DNA of 64,000 nucleotides from Pleurodeles waltl (Eukaryota; Chordata; Amphibia; Caudata; Salamandridae), in contig NC_090451.1 in NCBI RefSeq assembly GCF_031143425.1, forward strand, positions 662,746,575-662,810,574, read 5' to 3'. Below, in pieces: positions 1 to 14,000 of the stretch. How positions within the stretch are numbered: position 1 is the stretch's first letter; each line of letters opens with the position of its first letter. A program made the translations under genes and the position numbers. The notes beneath the pieces are model-generated. The model did no database searches. It worked only from the letters and a program-made list of their open reading frames with translations, and was not told the origin of the DNA.

Positions 1-404
1 TCTTGCAGTCTCTAAAGAGACTTTTCTTTTCCTTGTCAGACATAGTTGAAAAATAGCTGACAAATCAAAATAATTGAGTTTCTCTGAGAGAAAAAGAGCT
101 GAATAAAGGTGTGAAAACAGAGCAGAGCTCTGAGGAGACTCCCTAGCACGACGTGCGGTAGAAAATCTGAGGTGCTAGAGCTTCTCTCAGGAGGTTCTGA
201 AGGGTGCTGTCGCCTGATTGGTGGAGGATCAAGTTTGGTCCTTTTCACAAAATGACTCTGATAGACTATCAAATTGAAGAGGCCTAGGGCCTTTTTCTCT
301 TCAATATGTTTTAACATTACTTATGAAAATTTATACCGGGACTCCCATCTCGACGGCGGGGAATGATTCAAGCATGTGAATCTATGAAAGTTCCAATACT
401 GCAG
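1..404 (-). mobile_element. DIRS element B, 5' end (cut by window edge)
   Basis: 5' terminal segment of a DIRS retrotransposon on the minus strand. The terminal sequence GAATCTATGAAAG followed by CCAATACTG (about 383-404) and the preceding ACTCCCATCTCGACGGCGGG match the ends of the other DIRS copies here. A Gag start codon lies at about 43-41 and runs off the left edge, with a Lys/Ser-rich beginning like the copy at 1828. It abuts coding sequence of element A without a spacer, which suggests insertion of B into A. Confidence 0.75.
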
Positions 405-1828
405 TAAGCATGGATTGTAAATCCTGGATTAAGGAGGAAGGCATTTGTACAGTATCTCTGTGTTGAGGCTCTCGTGTTTTGTAATATTGTTCCTGATGAG
501 AGTAGTATGGTTGGTACTGTTCATACTCATCCTCTTCATCCTCATCTTGGTACTTGACATGGAGCTGTGAGGGGCTATGTGCATCTCCGAAAGGACCTTC
601 GTCAGATTCCTCCCAGTCAAGAAGATGACTGGGTACTAAAGCCGACACCTTGTTTGGAGATGTGTCAGTTGGATAAATGTCCGGTGCAGGTAGAGATCTG
701 ATCCTGACCATGGCTCGGAGATCTGGAGACCTGGAAGAGGCAGGAGTGGCCTCAATCTGTCTACTAGGCACCAGTGCTGTCGATGGCGTGAACGTTGATG
801 CAGCCGTGGATGGTACAGATTTTTCCGTCGACGGTGGTCTCGTCGACGGTGGTCTCGCCGACGGTGGTGTCGTCGACGGTAGTGTCGTCGACGGTAGTGA
901 CTTCGTCGAGGATGGCTCGGAGATCTGGAGACCTGGAAGAGGCAGGAGTGGCCTCAATCTGTCTACTAGGCACCAGTGCTGTCGATGGCGTGAACGTTGA
1001 TGCAGCCGTGGATGGTACAGATTTTTCCGTCGACGGTGGTCTCGTCGACGGTGGTCTCGCCGACGGTGGTGTCGTCGACGGTAGTGTCGTCGACGGTAGT
1101 GTCGTCGACGGTAGTGACTTCGTCGAGGATGTCTTCTTTGACGGTATCTCCGTCGATGGCGAAAGCGCCGATGACAATGGCGTTGCTGACGTTATAGTCG
1201 ACGGGGCAGTCGTCGACGGTGTTGCAACCGACAATGTTTTTACTATACTCGTCGACGGAGTTTTGAGAGAGGGAATAGGATCCCTTACCGTCGATGTTAA
1301 GGTAGTGGACGCTGACGACTGTCTCGTCGACGATATAGTGGAGACGGTAGTTGTTGGTACCGTCGTCGCAGTCGTCGACGGTGTTGTTGTCGATCTAATT
1401 TTTAGAGTCATTTTTCCAGAAGTGGAAGGCTCTGAGGAAGGAGATAGACGGTAGGACTCCTTCTTTTGAAGAGGAGAGGAAGGCTCAGAGGAGACTGAAG
1501 TCTGTAAGCCCTTCCCCATGATGTGATTTCTGCCTCTTCCTGGATTTTTCTGTGTGGCCCAGGTCTCAGATCTGGACCTTTTGTGTGTCCTCTCTGACCC
1601 ACTCTCCTCACCTGAAGTACAGGATTTGGCCTGTAACCATGTCAGGAGCCTGCCCTCACGGTCTCTGAGGGTCTTTGTGGAGAAGGTGCGACATATTTTG
1701 CAGTCCTTAACCTGGTGTTGTGGGTAGAGACAATACAAACAGTCTTTATGTGGGTCATCCACATGGAGCCTTTTCTTTCCACAGGTCTTGCAAGGGCGGA
1801 ATAGGCCTTTTCTAGAAGAATCCGACAT
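405..1828 (-). pseudogene. DIRS element A Gag-like ORF, broken by tandem duplication
   Basis: It starts at ATG 1828. The N-terminal part has the paired CxxC motifs seen in the other two Gag proteins here (CKTCGKKRLHVDD, then CLYC and CKIC). It continues into a long Ser/Thr/Pro-rich region with repeated PSTT-like units. A tandem duplication of period 202 bp (about 711-1130) is not a multiple of three, so the frame used from 1828 ends at 764 while the true downstream frame continues to about 405 in an acidic Asp/Glu/Tyr-rich segment. The product is therefore unlikely to be functional. The plus-strand Val/Asp-rich ORFs at 677-1454 are antisense shadows. Confidence 0.7.
711..1130. repeat. Two-copy tandem duplication (period about 202 bp) with internal 15-bp units
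   Basis: TGGCTCGGAGATCTGGAGAC occurs at 711 and again at 913. The two copies are nearly identical up to the end of the GTCGTCGACGGTAGT units, of which the second copy has one more. The very high identity means a recent duplication, later than the element's insertion or inherited from its source copy. Confidence 0.9.
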
Positions 1829-2166
1829 ATTTTCAACTCTTTTGAGAGAAAAAATTCTGAAGTAGAAGAAAAACTGAGCAGAGCTCAGGGAGACTCCCTT
1901 CACACGACGTGCGGTAGAAAATCTGAAGAAGGGAGCTTCTCTGGAGAAGGTTCTAGAGGGTGCTGGTGCCTGATTGGACAGCAGGCAGGTTTGGGTCCTT
2001 TCACAAAAGGACATGGATAGGCTATGTGAGCAATTGCTGGCTCCATTATAGCCTATGGCAAAACATTTTTTTTTATTATTTATTGCTATTTTATGTACCG
2101 TGGGACTCCCACTTCGACGACGGGTATGATTCAAGCATGTGAATTTATGAAAGATCCAATACTGGA

Positions 2167-2784
2167 TAATTGTCATGCTATATATTGCTTATGATACAGT
2201 GCGGGTATTCTTAGACACTCCGTTCACCAAGTACTTTGAGAACGTGCGCACAATCTTGATGCAAATTGGAGTGATTCACAGTCTCTTCAGGGCTATGAAT
2301 TGCCATATAATGTTTATATATGAAGTAAAGCACCATTCCTGTCTACCTCCATTTCTGAGATTCAGAAGATAGAAGACCTATCACATTATGTCCTCTGTCC
2401 ATATATATCACCTCCAGGCCATGAATTTTACCCTCAGATGCCAAGGACGCCATTGCTTCCTGCAAACAGTTTTGACCTTGACAAACAGGACTTGCATTTT
2501 ATCTTTCAACTACAAGTCAAGCTGATGCTCAAAGACCAGTTACTATAGTTTATCGAATTTCCAAACACCTCTTCATTCACACGGAAGAGATATTAACCAC
2601 TTTTGGGAGGAACACCTCACTCTTATAAAGAAAGCAAAACTACGGACGTGAGTGCACTGTAATACAAAAAAACAGCTAAATTGTGTGGTTAGTTTGCAAA
2701 ACCCCATCAATGCAGTGACCCATTATTCAACAGGTGCAACTGTAGCATGGTACACTGCACAGTAGAGAACAGGACATACTGTAC
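2167..2784. other. Intron 18 remainder, no feature seen
   Basis: AT-rich, with no exon, terminal repeat or simple repeat that I can support between the DIRS end and THBS3 exon 18. Confidence 0.6.
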
Positions 2785-2963
2785 CTGGTTCAGAACAACC
2801 CAATTTGGATCGATCTGTGCATCACCCTCTGGATCCAGGATGACTGTCTGGTATGCTCTGAAATCTGTCAGTGTGACCTCTGCGCTCTCTGGGCAGACAT
2901 CGAGAGGGTCTATTACTGTGTCATTATCAAAGTCTTCCTCACAAACATCGCCCACGCCATCAC
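2785..2963 (-). CDS. THBS3: THBS3 exon 18: last type 3 repeat and start of C-terminal domain
   Basis: 179 nt, entering in phase 1 and leaving in phase 0. The acceptor is TTGACAG and the donor CAG before GTACAG. The peptide runs from [15 protein letters not shown] through [18 protein letters not shown] to [16 protein letters not shown], the entry into the lectin-like C domain. The next exon was not found in the remaining 2784 bases. Confidence 0.97.
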
Positions 2964-5900
2964 CTGTCAATGGATAAAATAACAACTGAGCGAAGGGCTA
3001 ACATTACTTTGTGCAGGACGAACACCTCAAAGGAGGAGTAACACAGGATAGACAATAACCAAGAAACAAAAACCTGCAGATTGTTAAAAACTGTCACTCT
3101 GTCGTGGTACAAACCTATATTAAAAGAGGATGCGTCACTTCCTCATGAGAAAACTACACAAGCTGTGCTAGAAACCCTGCTATTCACTACATGGAATGAC
3201 ACGACACAAATTTCAAGCTCAGGTACCACCTATCTGGTGGTAAATGTTCTGCTTTTTCTGGCATGGCTTAGGTGTTGGTAATAGGTCAAAGCTTCTCGAG
3301 ATCATAGTCACTGCATTTGAAGGTGAAGGGTTACTAGAAGTGAGATTATAAGCAGAGACGTTTAGAACCTAGGAATTCATTGCTGGAAAATCAAAACAGA
3401 AGCACAACAAGCATTGACAAAATCAATCTAGTATCACATGCCTCAGCAGGAGCGTTGTGTTCAGTTTCCAAGGCCACTTCATGTGTATTGTACTCATTCT
3501 GGGGGGTTCACATCTGGAGTTTTGTGTCCAGTGCTAGAGATCACTTATACGAGTTCTTGGGGTCCATCAAAATGGAGTTTTGTCTAAACTGGCTAAAGCA
3601 GTGTCTGTATAAACAGACTGAGAACAATGGGGGGTGGAACTGGAGGGTAGATGGATGGATGATGAAAAGAAATGGTGAATGGAATTATTGTCGGTTTTCA
3701 ATGGATAGATATCGGAAGATGAAGAGCTAAATGGTTGATGGTTAATGGTTAGTGGATTAAAGGAGACTGGATGGAACATGGTGAATTAATGCTGAATTTG
3801 TGAATCACACAAGTAAGTGAGTGATGAGATTGGTGATAGTGAATATTAAGGTAATGGTCAAAGGTTGGCAAATTGAGTGGAAAAATGTGAATTGTGAACA
3901 GATGGTGAAACAAATAGTATTTGGCAAATCGATGAAGGACAATGGGAGGGGGTAAATGTTAAATTAATGTAAATGGTAAATATTTGCTCACTAGTGGATA
4001 AATACTGAATAAATGGTGAATGATGAACATTGTCTGAATGAGAATGGAAATGTAGGATAAACTGGTGGTGGGCAGGTGATAAAAAGTGAATACATAGAGG
4101 ATTGGGGTTGGTTAATGAATGATTCATGATGTATTGATGGCTTGTGAATGGATTAGGAATTGAAGATAAACAGTGAATAATTGGTGAAAGGATAATGGAT
4201 AGTGAGTGGTTAATGTCAGTGAATAGATTGTTATATGATGGTCAATTTATCGTGACCAGCCAAAGGGTCATAAATGGATGGATGGTCTGTGAATGTACAG
4301 TGAGTAAACAGAGACTGGATGAATAATGGATGAGAATGCCTGGTGAAAGGATGAAGATTAGTTGTCATATGATGAGTGGAAAGGATGGTCAATGTTAGAT
4401 GGACAGTGGAAGTTAATGGAAGGTAAATGATGAATATATGGTGAATGGATGGCAAATACTAATGAACAGTGACTGGCCAATTAATGATAAATTGCGAACG
4501 TCTGTTGACTGGTGATGGAAGGCCAATAAACAGTGACTTGGAGGTAAATGGTGAATGTAGATGGGTGATGACTACTGAATGAATGGTTAATGTATGTCAA
4601 ATAGGTGATTGAATGGCTGTTAAATGTATGTCAAATAGAAGGTGGTGGAGCGGCTGGAGAATGTATGTTAAACACACTAGCAATATAATTTACATCCAGT
4701 AACTGAGTCTTCTTTAACTTTTTGTGAATTAGGTTTGAGTGGGTAGGATGCATTGGTGGCTGGATGGAGAGATTGATGGTTGAGTGGATGGCTGGATTTC
4801 TGGTTGGATGACAGAGTTTTTGGATGGGTGGTTGGATGTCTTGGATGGATGGAATGTGTGGGTAGATGAATTGAAGTATGCAATGATGGATGGGCAGGCA
4901 TGATTTGGTTTTTGAGGGGACGAATGGAGTGTGTGAATGGATGGATGAATACATGGAGTTTGTGCGTATGGTGAATGCTGATGGGTGGATGCCCTGAAAA
5001 CACAAACATCATGATGCAAGGATTCCACAGATGATTATTGGGACAAATCAATCCAGGAGAGTTGGAAGACAGACAGAGAGAGCCGCAGGCATCTCACCGG
5101 CCCAAGACCAGTGCAAGCCGAGAAGCACAAGGGCAGATGACCTGTCTGTAATGGAGGGGGGGAAACAGAACAAGAGTGGCTGGGGTATGATGCACGGTGG
5201 GACAAGCAGTACTAGACCATCTATTCAAATAAGGTGAGCCACTTTTGCTCAATCCTATCCCACCATCCACTATAACACTGTAACGTTATGTGCTAACTAT
5301 TCTGATACAAGCATGTGAATCTATGAAAGATCCAATACTGGAGAACTATTTTTCCACTTTTAAGATGCTAAGAGCAGTTTGTGCAGTAAAACTTTATCTT
5401 ACTTAGGTTTTTCTATGTAATAACCATTCAGCAGCACTGAGAGTGGAATCCACATGTAGGGATAATTGTTTCACCAAATGAATCCCTGCTGACCACCAAC
5501 ATGTTGTGAGGCTCACCATCAGAGTCCTTCTGGTTGGGATTATTGATGAGACGACAGTTATCGGGGCCTGGCGGGATGTAATCAGGAATCCCATCATTGT
5601 CATCATCGTCGTCACACTCGTCGCCAATTCCATCGTTATCTGAATCCAGCTGAGCACTGTTCGGTATTTCAGGGCAGTTGTCCTTTGTATCCTGGTGACC
5701 ATCATCATCCCTGAAAAACACACAGGCCACATGAAACATCCACCACATAGGCATGGTCTAGCATCCAAGCAACTCACCAAAACCCTAAAAATTTCACAAA
5801 ATGTAATCCTTCCCTTCAGAGGGCAGCAGAGGCAGTAGCTATTCTTGGTTTAGTGTCAGCTCTGTTAAGGCAACATAGCCTTATTCTACAGAATCTTCTG

Positions 5901-7986
5901 TTACCCAGAACTGCCCCCACCTTAAAAACACACACACCACCAACCATTCCCTTGTGAAGTCAAGGCATTTTAACCATGTGTATCTCTGGATGCTAGCCTT
6001 CTATTACTAAAAAACTGGGCCCAACACATGGCGTTGTCAGTGCACAGACATCCGGGCCTCGAGCACCCTCTGTAATTCAAATAGAGAAACCAGCAAGGCA
6101 CCTCACTGCTGACGTGTAGCATTTTCTGCTATTCCAAAAGTGGAACCAGCACATCGTTCTGCAAAGGCACCTCATTCCCATCCTGCAGCATCTTCTATCT
6201 TCTGCTATCTCCGAAGCTAGTCTGCACGAACCCATCCTAATGTATTTGCATCCTGACTTACCATACCACTGCCATTCCTTGTAGTGTGACCTCTGATGCT
6301 TCATCTCTATTCTGACATGCTACTGTTCCAGATCAAGACCTCACACACACATCCCAGAGAATAGATACTATTCCTGAGCCTCATGACATTTTTCTGTATT
6401 CGCTGGGCTCTGTAACTTCGACTTCATTAGTCAGCAGAAATAAGAGAACAATATTTTATGGCCAGAAAGTCAAAAATGTGGGACGACTCAAAAATATAAT
6501 AACTTTATTACACAAATACATTTTTGTTTGCTAGCTTTCAAAACTAGCTATGTCTCCTCCTTAGGCAGACCAGTCAATTTTAATTAAAGGGTCCATTAGT
6601 TCTTGAAAGCTGGCATCCATAACTAAGTTAGCCTAAGAGTATCATCTTTGTGAGATAGTATTTTTTTTAAATTTTCTTTACAAATAATTAACTGGACTCA
6701 TTACGTAAGTGCTTCTTTACTCCAACAATCTCTGCCAGGCCCCTTGAATAACACTGAGAACGGTGCAGCCAGAGACTGACGGGGCAAACAGAGAGGGGTT
6801 ACAGGAAGCTAGGGGACTGCTAAAAGGAAATGGAAAGTGAGAGGCAATGAGATACAAAGATAAGAGATAGAGACAGCATCAAATGTGGCTAACAAATTTC
6901 AATCTCTGTGAGTGCAGTAGCCCAGCCCTGTCAATCTGGCATAATTTGGTCTGTAAATTCACATCTACAGCTATAAAATAATCACCAGAAGGTGGTAATG
7001 CAGTAAATCGATAGGCAGGCAGAGAAGCTGTTTAATCCTGTAGCTGCTGTGGCTTTTTCAACCCCTGAGCTGAGACATTTATTTGGTGGTTGGAGCACTT
7101 TGTGCTGGAGCTTTCATTACTTTTTTTCCACAAAAGGTATCTTGGTCAAATGTATGTCTTTTGGTCCCCACATCTTAGGGTTTCCAAAGGTACTCCGAGT
7201 TTGTGGATTTCCTTGAAGGGGACTGAGAAAATAGCTGAAATATAGCAACATTGTGGGTTTTGTTGGAAAAATGGGAACAAGTGCTGGCCAAAAGTGTGTG
7301 TTTTTTTTCTCCCAAAAATGTCACCAAAAGGCTTTGCTGTCCTAAGATCATCCTCTTACCAGCTTTCAGGACCAAGCACAATTATAAAAGAAAAGAAAAT
7401 TAGTTACTTACCTGTAACTGCGGTTCTCCAGTATTTGTATCTTTCATAGATTCACATGCCTGAATCATTCCCCGTCGTCGAAGTGGGAGTCCCACGGTAC
7501 ATAGAAAGCAATAAATAGAGAAAAACTCTTTTTTTTTTTTTCTTTTTTCATTGAAGTCAATAGGAAAAAACATTCAATTGTAGAACCATCAGCCTCTTTA
7601 TAAAGAGCCCAAAATTCAGCCAATCAGGCGTGACCACCCCTTTAGAACCCTCAGCACAGAGGCTCAGTCTCTCAGATTTCTCCGCACTAGAGATTACCGG
7701 AAAAAACCAAAGGAGGTGAGCCTCTCTGGGGAGGAGGGTGGGTCGCATGTGAATCTATGAAAGATACAAATACTGGAGAACCACAGTTACAGGTAAGTAA
7801 CTCATTTTCTTCTCCAGTATTGGGGTATCTTTCATAGATTCACATGCTTGCATCAGAATAGCCAGCAGTAAGAAAAAAAAATTGAGTTCTGAAACACCAA
7901 GAGTATGCCTGTGTATAATGCATGCTATCTGAACTCATATAGGTAATTAACATTTGCAAATCAACCGCTAACCATATTACCTATAT

Positions 7987-8060
<74 letters not shown>

Positions 8061-11000
8061 GATATATAAACATAAAATTATCTTTCTAGAAGTGCATAGA
8101 GGATGGAGGGTAAGAGGTTATTGGCTCACCTTATGCAAATAAATTACGTAATATTGCTTGTCCTACCGCAGCATCCATTCTCTCCGTAGCTTCCAGGCAG
8201 TAGTGCTGGGTAAATGTGTGAGCACGTGTCCATGTTGCCGCCCTGCAGATCTGGCTCAGAGGGACTCCAGCGAATAGAGCTGCTGAAGTGGATACCGCTC
8301 TAGTGGAGTGCGCTCTGACACTGGATGATAATGGCTTCCCTGCCAACTGGTGGCACAACTGTATGGCAGAAGAGATCCAGCGCGCTATGGTCTGCTTAGT
8401 AACGGCTTTACCTTTATTGATCCTTCCATAACTGACAAACAGTTGTTCGGATTTATGGAAGTTGCTTGTCCTTTGTATATAAAATTTTAAACAGCGTTTA
8501 ATGTCTAGAGAATGTAGTGCGCGCTCCTCTGCAGTCTGTGGATTTGGAAAAAAAATTCTGAGAACCACCGGCTCATTTAGGTGAAAAGACAATGGAACCT
8601 TAGGTATAAATTTTGGATTAGTTCTCAAAATGACCACCTCTGGCTTGAATTGGAGGAAAGGTGGAGAAATTGTGAAGGCTTGGCTATCGCTAACCCTCTT
8701 AGCTGACGTCAAGGCCAGAAGAACGAGTTACTTACCTTCGGTAACGACTTTTCTGGTGGATACATTAGCTACCTGTGGATTCCTCACCTCATGAATACTC
8801 CCATGGCGCCAGCATTCGACGGAAATCTTCTTACTAGTCTCTGCACGTCGATGAGGACGTCACTGTCTCCCACGCGACGCCGTCTGACGTCATACAGGCA
8901 ATAAGAGGTCCTCGACGACGTGCAGACGTCAGTACCAATCATTTTTTACGTGCATGAGAACAACCAGGCAATGCAATGAAAGAGCAAGGCAACATCCATT
9001 ATATTGTAAAAATACACCACATTGTATGAATAACTGTAAATCTTTTTATGTACATATATATATATATAAAACTCTCTCTTTTAAAATATATACACACACC
9101 AAGTATATACATAAAGATATATACATATATACATATATATATATATAAATATATTATATATACATCTATTGCACCCTCAAAGACCAAGAGGAGCGCACTC
9201 AAGGATTACTTGGCAAGACCATAAAGGCAACGGGGAGGCGGGTGGGACCGTGAGGAATCCACAGGTAGCTAATGTATCCACCAGAAAAGTCGTTACCGAA
9301 GGTAAGTAACTCGTTCTTCTGATGGATACAACTACCTGTGGATTCCTCACCTCATGAATAGAGTCCCAAAGCAGTACCACGCCCGGCGGTGGGTGCCTAA
9401 ATGGTCAAACCAAGAAATCCTGCAGCACTGACCGTGCAAAATGGCCGTCCCTTCTAACCTCAGAATCTAAACAGTAATGTTTTGCAAAAGTGTGAAGGGA
9501 CGACCAAGTTGCGGCCTTGCAGATGTCGACCACAGGAACACCTCTGGCTAAGGCCGAAGTGTCCGACTTAGCTCTGGTGGAATGAGCTCTAATGCCCTCA
9601 GGAGGATCCTTCTTTGCCAAAGAGTAACATATTTTAATGCAAAGAACAACCCACCTGGATAGTGTTCTCTTGTGGACTGCCTTTCCTCTCCTCTTGCCCA
9701 CGTATCCAATAAACAGCTGATCCTCCAGCCTGAAATCCCTTGTTCTATCGATAAAGAAGCTCAACGCTCTCTTTGGGTCCAGACGGTGCAGTCTTTCTTC
9801 CTCTTTGGAAGGATGAGGCGGAGGATAGAACGTGGACAAAGTAATTGCCTGAGCAAATGGAAGGGTGAAACAACCTTCGGGAGGAAAGCAGCCTTGGTCC
9901 TCAACACCACCTTATCCCCATAAAAAGTTGTATAAGGGGGTTTTACTGATAAGGCCTGCAACTCACTCACTCTCCTTGCTGATGTTATAGCTATCAGGAA
10001 GACTGTTTTTAAAACCAAATACCTCAAGGGGCAAGAATGCATAGGTTCAAAAGGGGACCCCATAAGGAAAGTCAGGACTAAGGACAAATCCCATTGCGGC
10101 ATAACGAATGGCTTTGGAGGATATTGATTTAGAAGACCTTTCAAGAATCTGATAACAATAGGGGATTTAAATAAAGATGGTTGGTCTGGAAGACATATGA
10201 AGGCTGACAAGGCCGATAAATAACCTTTAATGGTAGCCACTGCACAACCTTTCTGCGCCAGAGATAGAGCAAAAGACAAAACGTCCGATAGATGAGCATG
10301 TAAAGGATCAATCTGCCTCTCTCCACACCACGCAACAAATTTAGACCACCTATTAGCGTAGATAGATTTAGTGGAGTGTCGCCTGGCCGCTAATATAACA
10401 TCCACTACCTCAGGCGGGAGAGAGAAGGAACTCAGGTTGCCCCGTTCAATCTCCAGGCATGTAGGTGCAGACTCTGGAGGTTGGGGTGTAGAACCTGCCC
10501 CTGCGACTGTGAGAGGAGGTCTGCCCTGAAAGGGAGATGGAGCGGCGGGCACGTTGAGAGTTGGAGAAGGTCGGAGTACCACACCCTCCTTGGCCAATCC
10601 GGAGCTATTAAGATTACTAGAGCCCGGTCTTGGCGAATCTTCCTCAATACTCGAGGAATCAAGGGTATGGGAGGAAACGCGTAAAGCAACTGGCCGCACC
10701 AGGTCATTTGAAACGCGTCCCCCAACGCTTCCTGCATCGGATACTGAAGGCTGCAGAACAACGGACAATGCGCGTTCTCTCGAGTGGCGAACAGATCTAC
10801 CCGAGGAAACCCCCACTTCTGGAAGATTAAACGGACTTGATCTGGATGGAGACGCCACTCGTGGTCTGCCGAGAAGTGGCGACTGAGACTGTCCGCACGC
10901 ACGTTCAAAACTCCGGCCAGATGGTTTGCTATCAAGCAAATCCGATGGTCCTTTGCCCAGGACCATAGTCGAAGAGCTTCTCTGCAGAGAAGGTACGACC

Positions 11001-14000
11001 CCACTCCTCCCTGCTTGTTTATGTACCACATCGTGGTAGTATTGTCCGTTAGGACCTGTACCGACTGACCACGAAGGGAAGGGAGGAAGGCCTTGAGAGC
11101 CAGACGTACAGCCCGTAACTCTAACAGATTGATGTGAAAAATCTGTTCCTCTGGAGACCAAAGACCTTTGATCTCCAGATCCCCCAGATGAGCTCCCCAC
11201 CCTAGAGTGGAAGCATCCGTTATGACTGTGGCCACTGGTGGCGACTGCTGGAACGTCTTTCCTTGTGAAAGATTGTTGCTTGCAATCCACCACTTCAAAT
11301 CCATAGCAGCATCTCTGGAGATCTTGACAGTACCCTCTAGATCCCCTCTGTGTTGAGACCACTGCCTTCGGAGGCACCACTGAAGAGCCCTCATGTGCCA
11401 GCGAGCATTCGTGACCAACAGAATGCAGGAGGCAAAAAGACCGAGCAGACGAAGGACCTTGAGGACTGGAACTACCGCTCCATTTCGAAACATTGGAACC
11501 AAATCCTGAATATCTTGAATCCGCTGAGGCGGAGGAAAGGCCCGACCCAATGTTGTATCCAGTACTGCCCCTATGAACAGAAGGTGCTGAGAGGGCTCTA
11601 GGTGAGATTTGGGCTCGTTCACCGAAAAGCCCAGGTCGAACAACAACTGGGTTGTTGACTGCAGATGACGCAACACAAGCTCCGGGGACTTGGCTTTGAT
11701 CAACCAATCGTCCAAGTAAGGGAATACTGCTATCCCCTTCCTTCTGAGCTCTGCCGCAACCACCGACATCACCTTCGTGAAGACTCGAGGTGCTGAAGTA
11801 AGACCAAACGGAAGGACCGCAAACTGGTAGTGTTGCGATCCCACCACAAACCGGAGATACTTCCTGTGTGACTTGAGTATCGGGATATGAAAGTAAGCAT
11901 CCTGCAAGTCGACAGACACCATCCAGTCTTCCATGTTCAACGCCAAAAGCACCTGTGCTAGGGTCAGCATCTTGAACTTTTCCTGCTTGAGGAACCAATT
12001 CAAGATCCTCAGGTCCAGAATTGGTCTCAAACGACCATCCTTCTTGGGAATCAGGAAATACCTTGAGTAAACTCCTTGACCCCTTTCCTGCTCCGGGACC
12101 AACTCCACCGCGCCCTTTAAAAGGAGGACTTCTACCTCCTGTTCTAGCAACAGGAGGTGTTCTTGTGAACAATACGAAGGGCGGGGCGGGATGAGGGGCG
12201 GAAACTCCCGAAAGGGAAGGGTGTAGCCTTTTCCCACAACACTGAGAACCCAAGTGTCCGACGTAACAGTCTCCCATTTGGTGAGAAAATGCTGTAATCT
12301 TCCCCCTACAGGAGAGGAGTGAGTGGGAAATGGTGGAAGCCTAAGGCTGCTTCCCCTGCTGCACCCCGCCAGAGGATGAGGAAGAGGCAGAGTGCTGCTG
12401 AGAAGCTCCCCTGGTGCGGACCCTACCCCTCCCCCTAAAAGATCTATAGGGATGGGAAGAGGCAGGTTGCTGATATCTTCCCCGAAAGGAAGAGGAGGAA
12501 GAGCCACGCCCAAATCCACGAAACCTCCTGAAGAATCTGGAAGAGGCCGTGGAAGAAGGAGCTTGGAGTCCCAACGACTTAGCCGTGGCCCTGCTCTCCT
12601 TAAACCGTTCCAAGGCCGAATCAGCCTTAGCCCCAAACAGTTTGTCCCCATCAAACGGGAGATCCAACAATGTGGACTGTACATCTGCCGAAAAGCCCGA
12701 GTTACGGAGCCAGGCCTGTCTCCTTTCCACCACAGTTGTGCCCATTGCTCTGGCTACCGAGTCGGTGGTATCCAGTCCCGTCTGGATAATTTGGGTCGCA
12801 GCAGCCTGGGCATCAGAGACAAGATCCAAAAGACCCTGGGGAAGCTCTGTAAACGAAGAGGAGATGTCATCCATCAGAGCATGAATATACCTCCCCAGGA
12901 TACAGGTTGCATTGGTGGCTTTTAACGCCAGACTGCAGGACGAAAAAATCTTCTTCGACTGCGCCTCTAGCTTTTTTGAATCTCTGTCCCCAGGCACCGT
13001 CGGAAAAGAACCAGGCGCTGACTTGGACGAACAGGAGGCCTGCACAACCAAGCTCTCCGGCGTAGGGTGCCTAGATAGGAAACCAGGATCAGTTGGAGCC
13101 GTCCGATACCTCCTGGCCACGGCTCTGTGAACTGCTGGGGAAGATGCCGGCCTCTTCCACACCTCTAAAACCGGATCCAGCAGAGCGTCATTAAAAGGTA
13201 ACAGAGGCTCCGCCGCGGCTGAGGCCGGATGCAACACCTCTGTCAAAAGGTTTTGTTTCGCCTCCACCACCGGCAAAGGCAGGTCCAAAAAACTAGCTGC
13301 CTTCCGTACCACTGTATGAAAGGAAGCAGCTTCCTCAGTATATTCCCCCGGGGACGAAAGGTCCCACTCAGGGGAAGTGTCCAGCCCACTGGCCGACTCC
13401 AGTCCACGCAGCCCATCACCCGAGTCCTCTAGCTCTCCTTCCTCTAGGGCTCGTTGGTACTCCTGCTCTTCTAGTACTCGGAGAGCACGCCTCCTTGAAT
13501 GCAGTCGTTGCTCAATCCGCGGAGTCGACAATACCTCCGCCGAAGTCGGAGATCGGCGCCGATCTTCCGAAGCCACCGACGCCGCATCCGGCGCCACAGG
13601 TAACTTCGGCGCCGACTGAAGAGCAGTTGAAACGGATGGACCCACCGGAGTCACAGGCCGAAATCTCGACGTCGACGGGATGGAAATCCCTGGGGCCAAT
13701 CCCTCCGAAGCCACCGGAGCGGCCACCGGCGCTGACACTGGCGCCGAGCCCACGTTCCCAAACGGGAGAAAGGGCATAAAGGGTGCCGGCCGAAGAGGCG
13801 CAGGATCACCCAAAGAAAAGGCCAAAGGCCCAGCCGGAGCACCCCCTGGAGCCATCTGTTGGAAGATGGCATACATCGCATTCAAGAATGCGGAACTATC
13901 GGCTCCAGGGGTGGGAAAAGCCGGATACTGGGGTGCCTGACTCGGAGGCGACCCCGACGCAGGCCTCGGCGTCTGCGCCGGAGAAAACACTTGAGGCTCC

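Larger units (their letters stand above)
405..2166 (-). mobile_element. DIRS element A, 5' terminal repeat and gag
   Basis: DIRS-type retrotransposon, minus strand. Its 5' end is at about 2166 (GAATTTATGAAAGATCCAATACTGG on the plus strand). The terminal repeat runs to about 1850 and gag begins at 1828. The element stops at 405 where another DIRS end begins; its RT, RNase H and recombinase are not in the window and may continue beyond the left edge on the far side of element B. Confidence 0.8.

Noticed and set aside
677..1454. Plus-strand Val/Asp-rich ORFs
   Set aside because: They are antisense to the Ser/Thr-rich DIRS gag and exist only because of its 15-bp repeats.
4631..5051. Three overlapping His/Ser/Pro-rich minus-strand ORFs
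   Set aside because: Translation of the degenerate ATGG repeat, with no domain.
10561..12277. Long minus-strand Ser/Gly-rich ORF ahead of the inner recombinase
   Set aside because: It is an alternate frame of the RT/RNase H gene; only its last part (below about 10560) is real recombinase.
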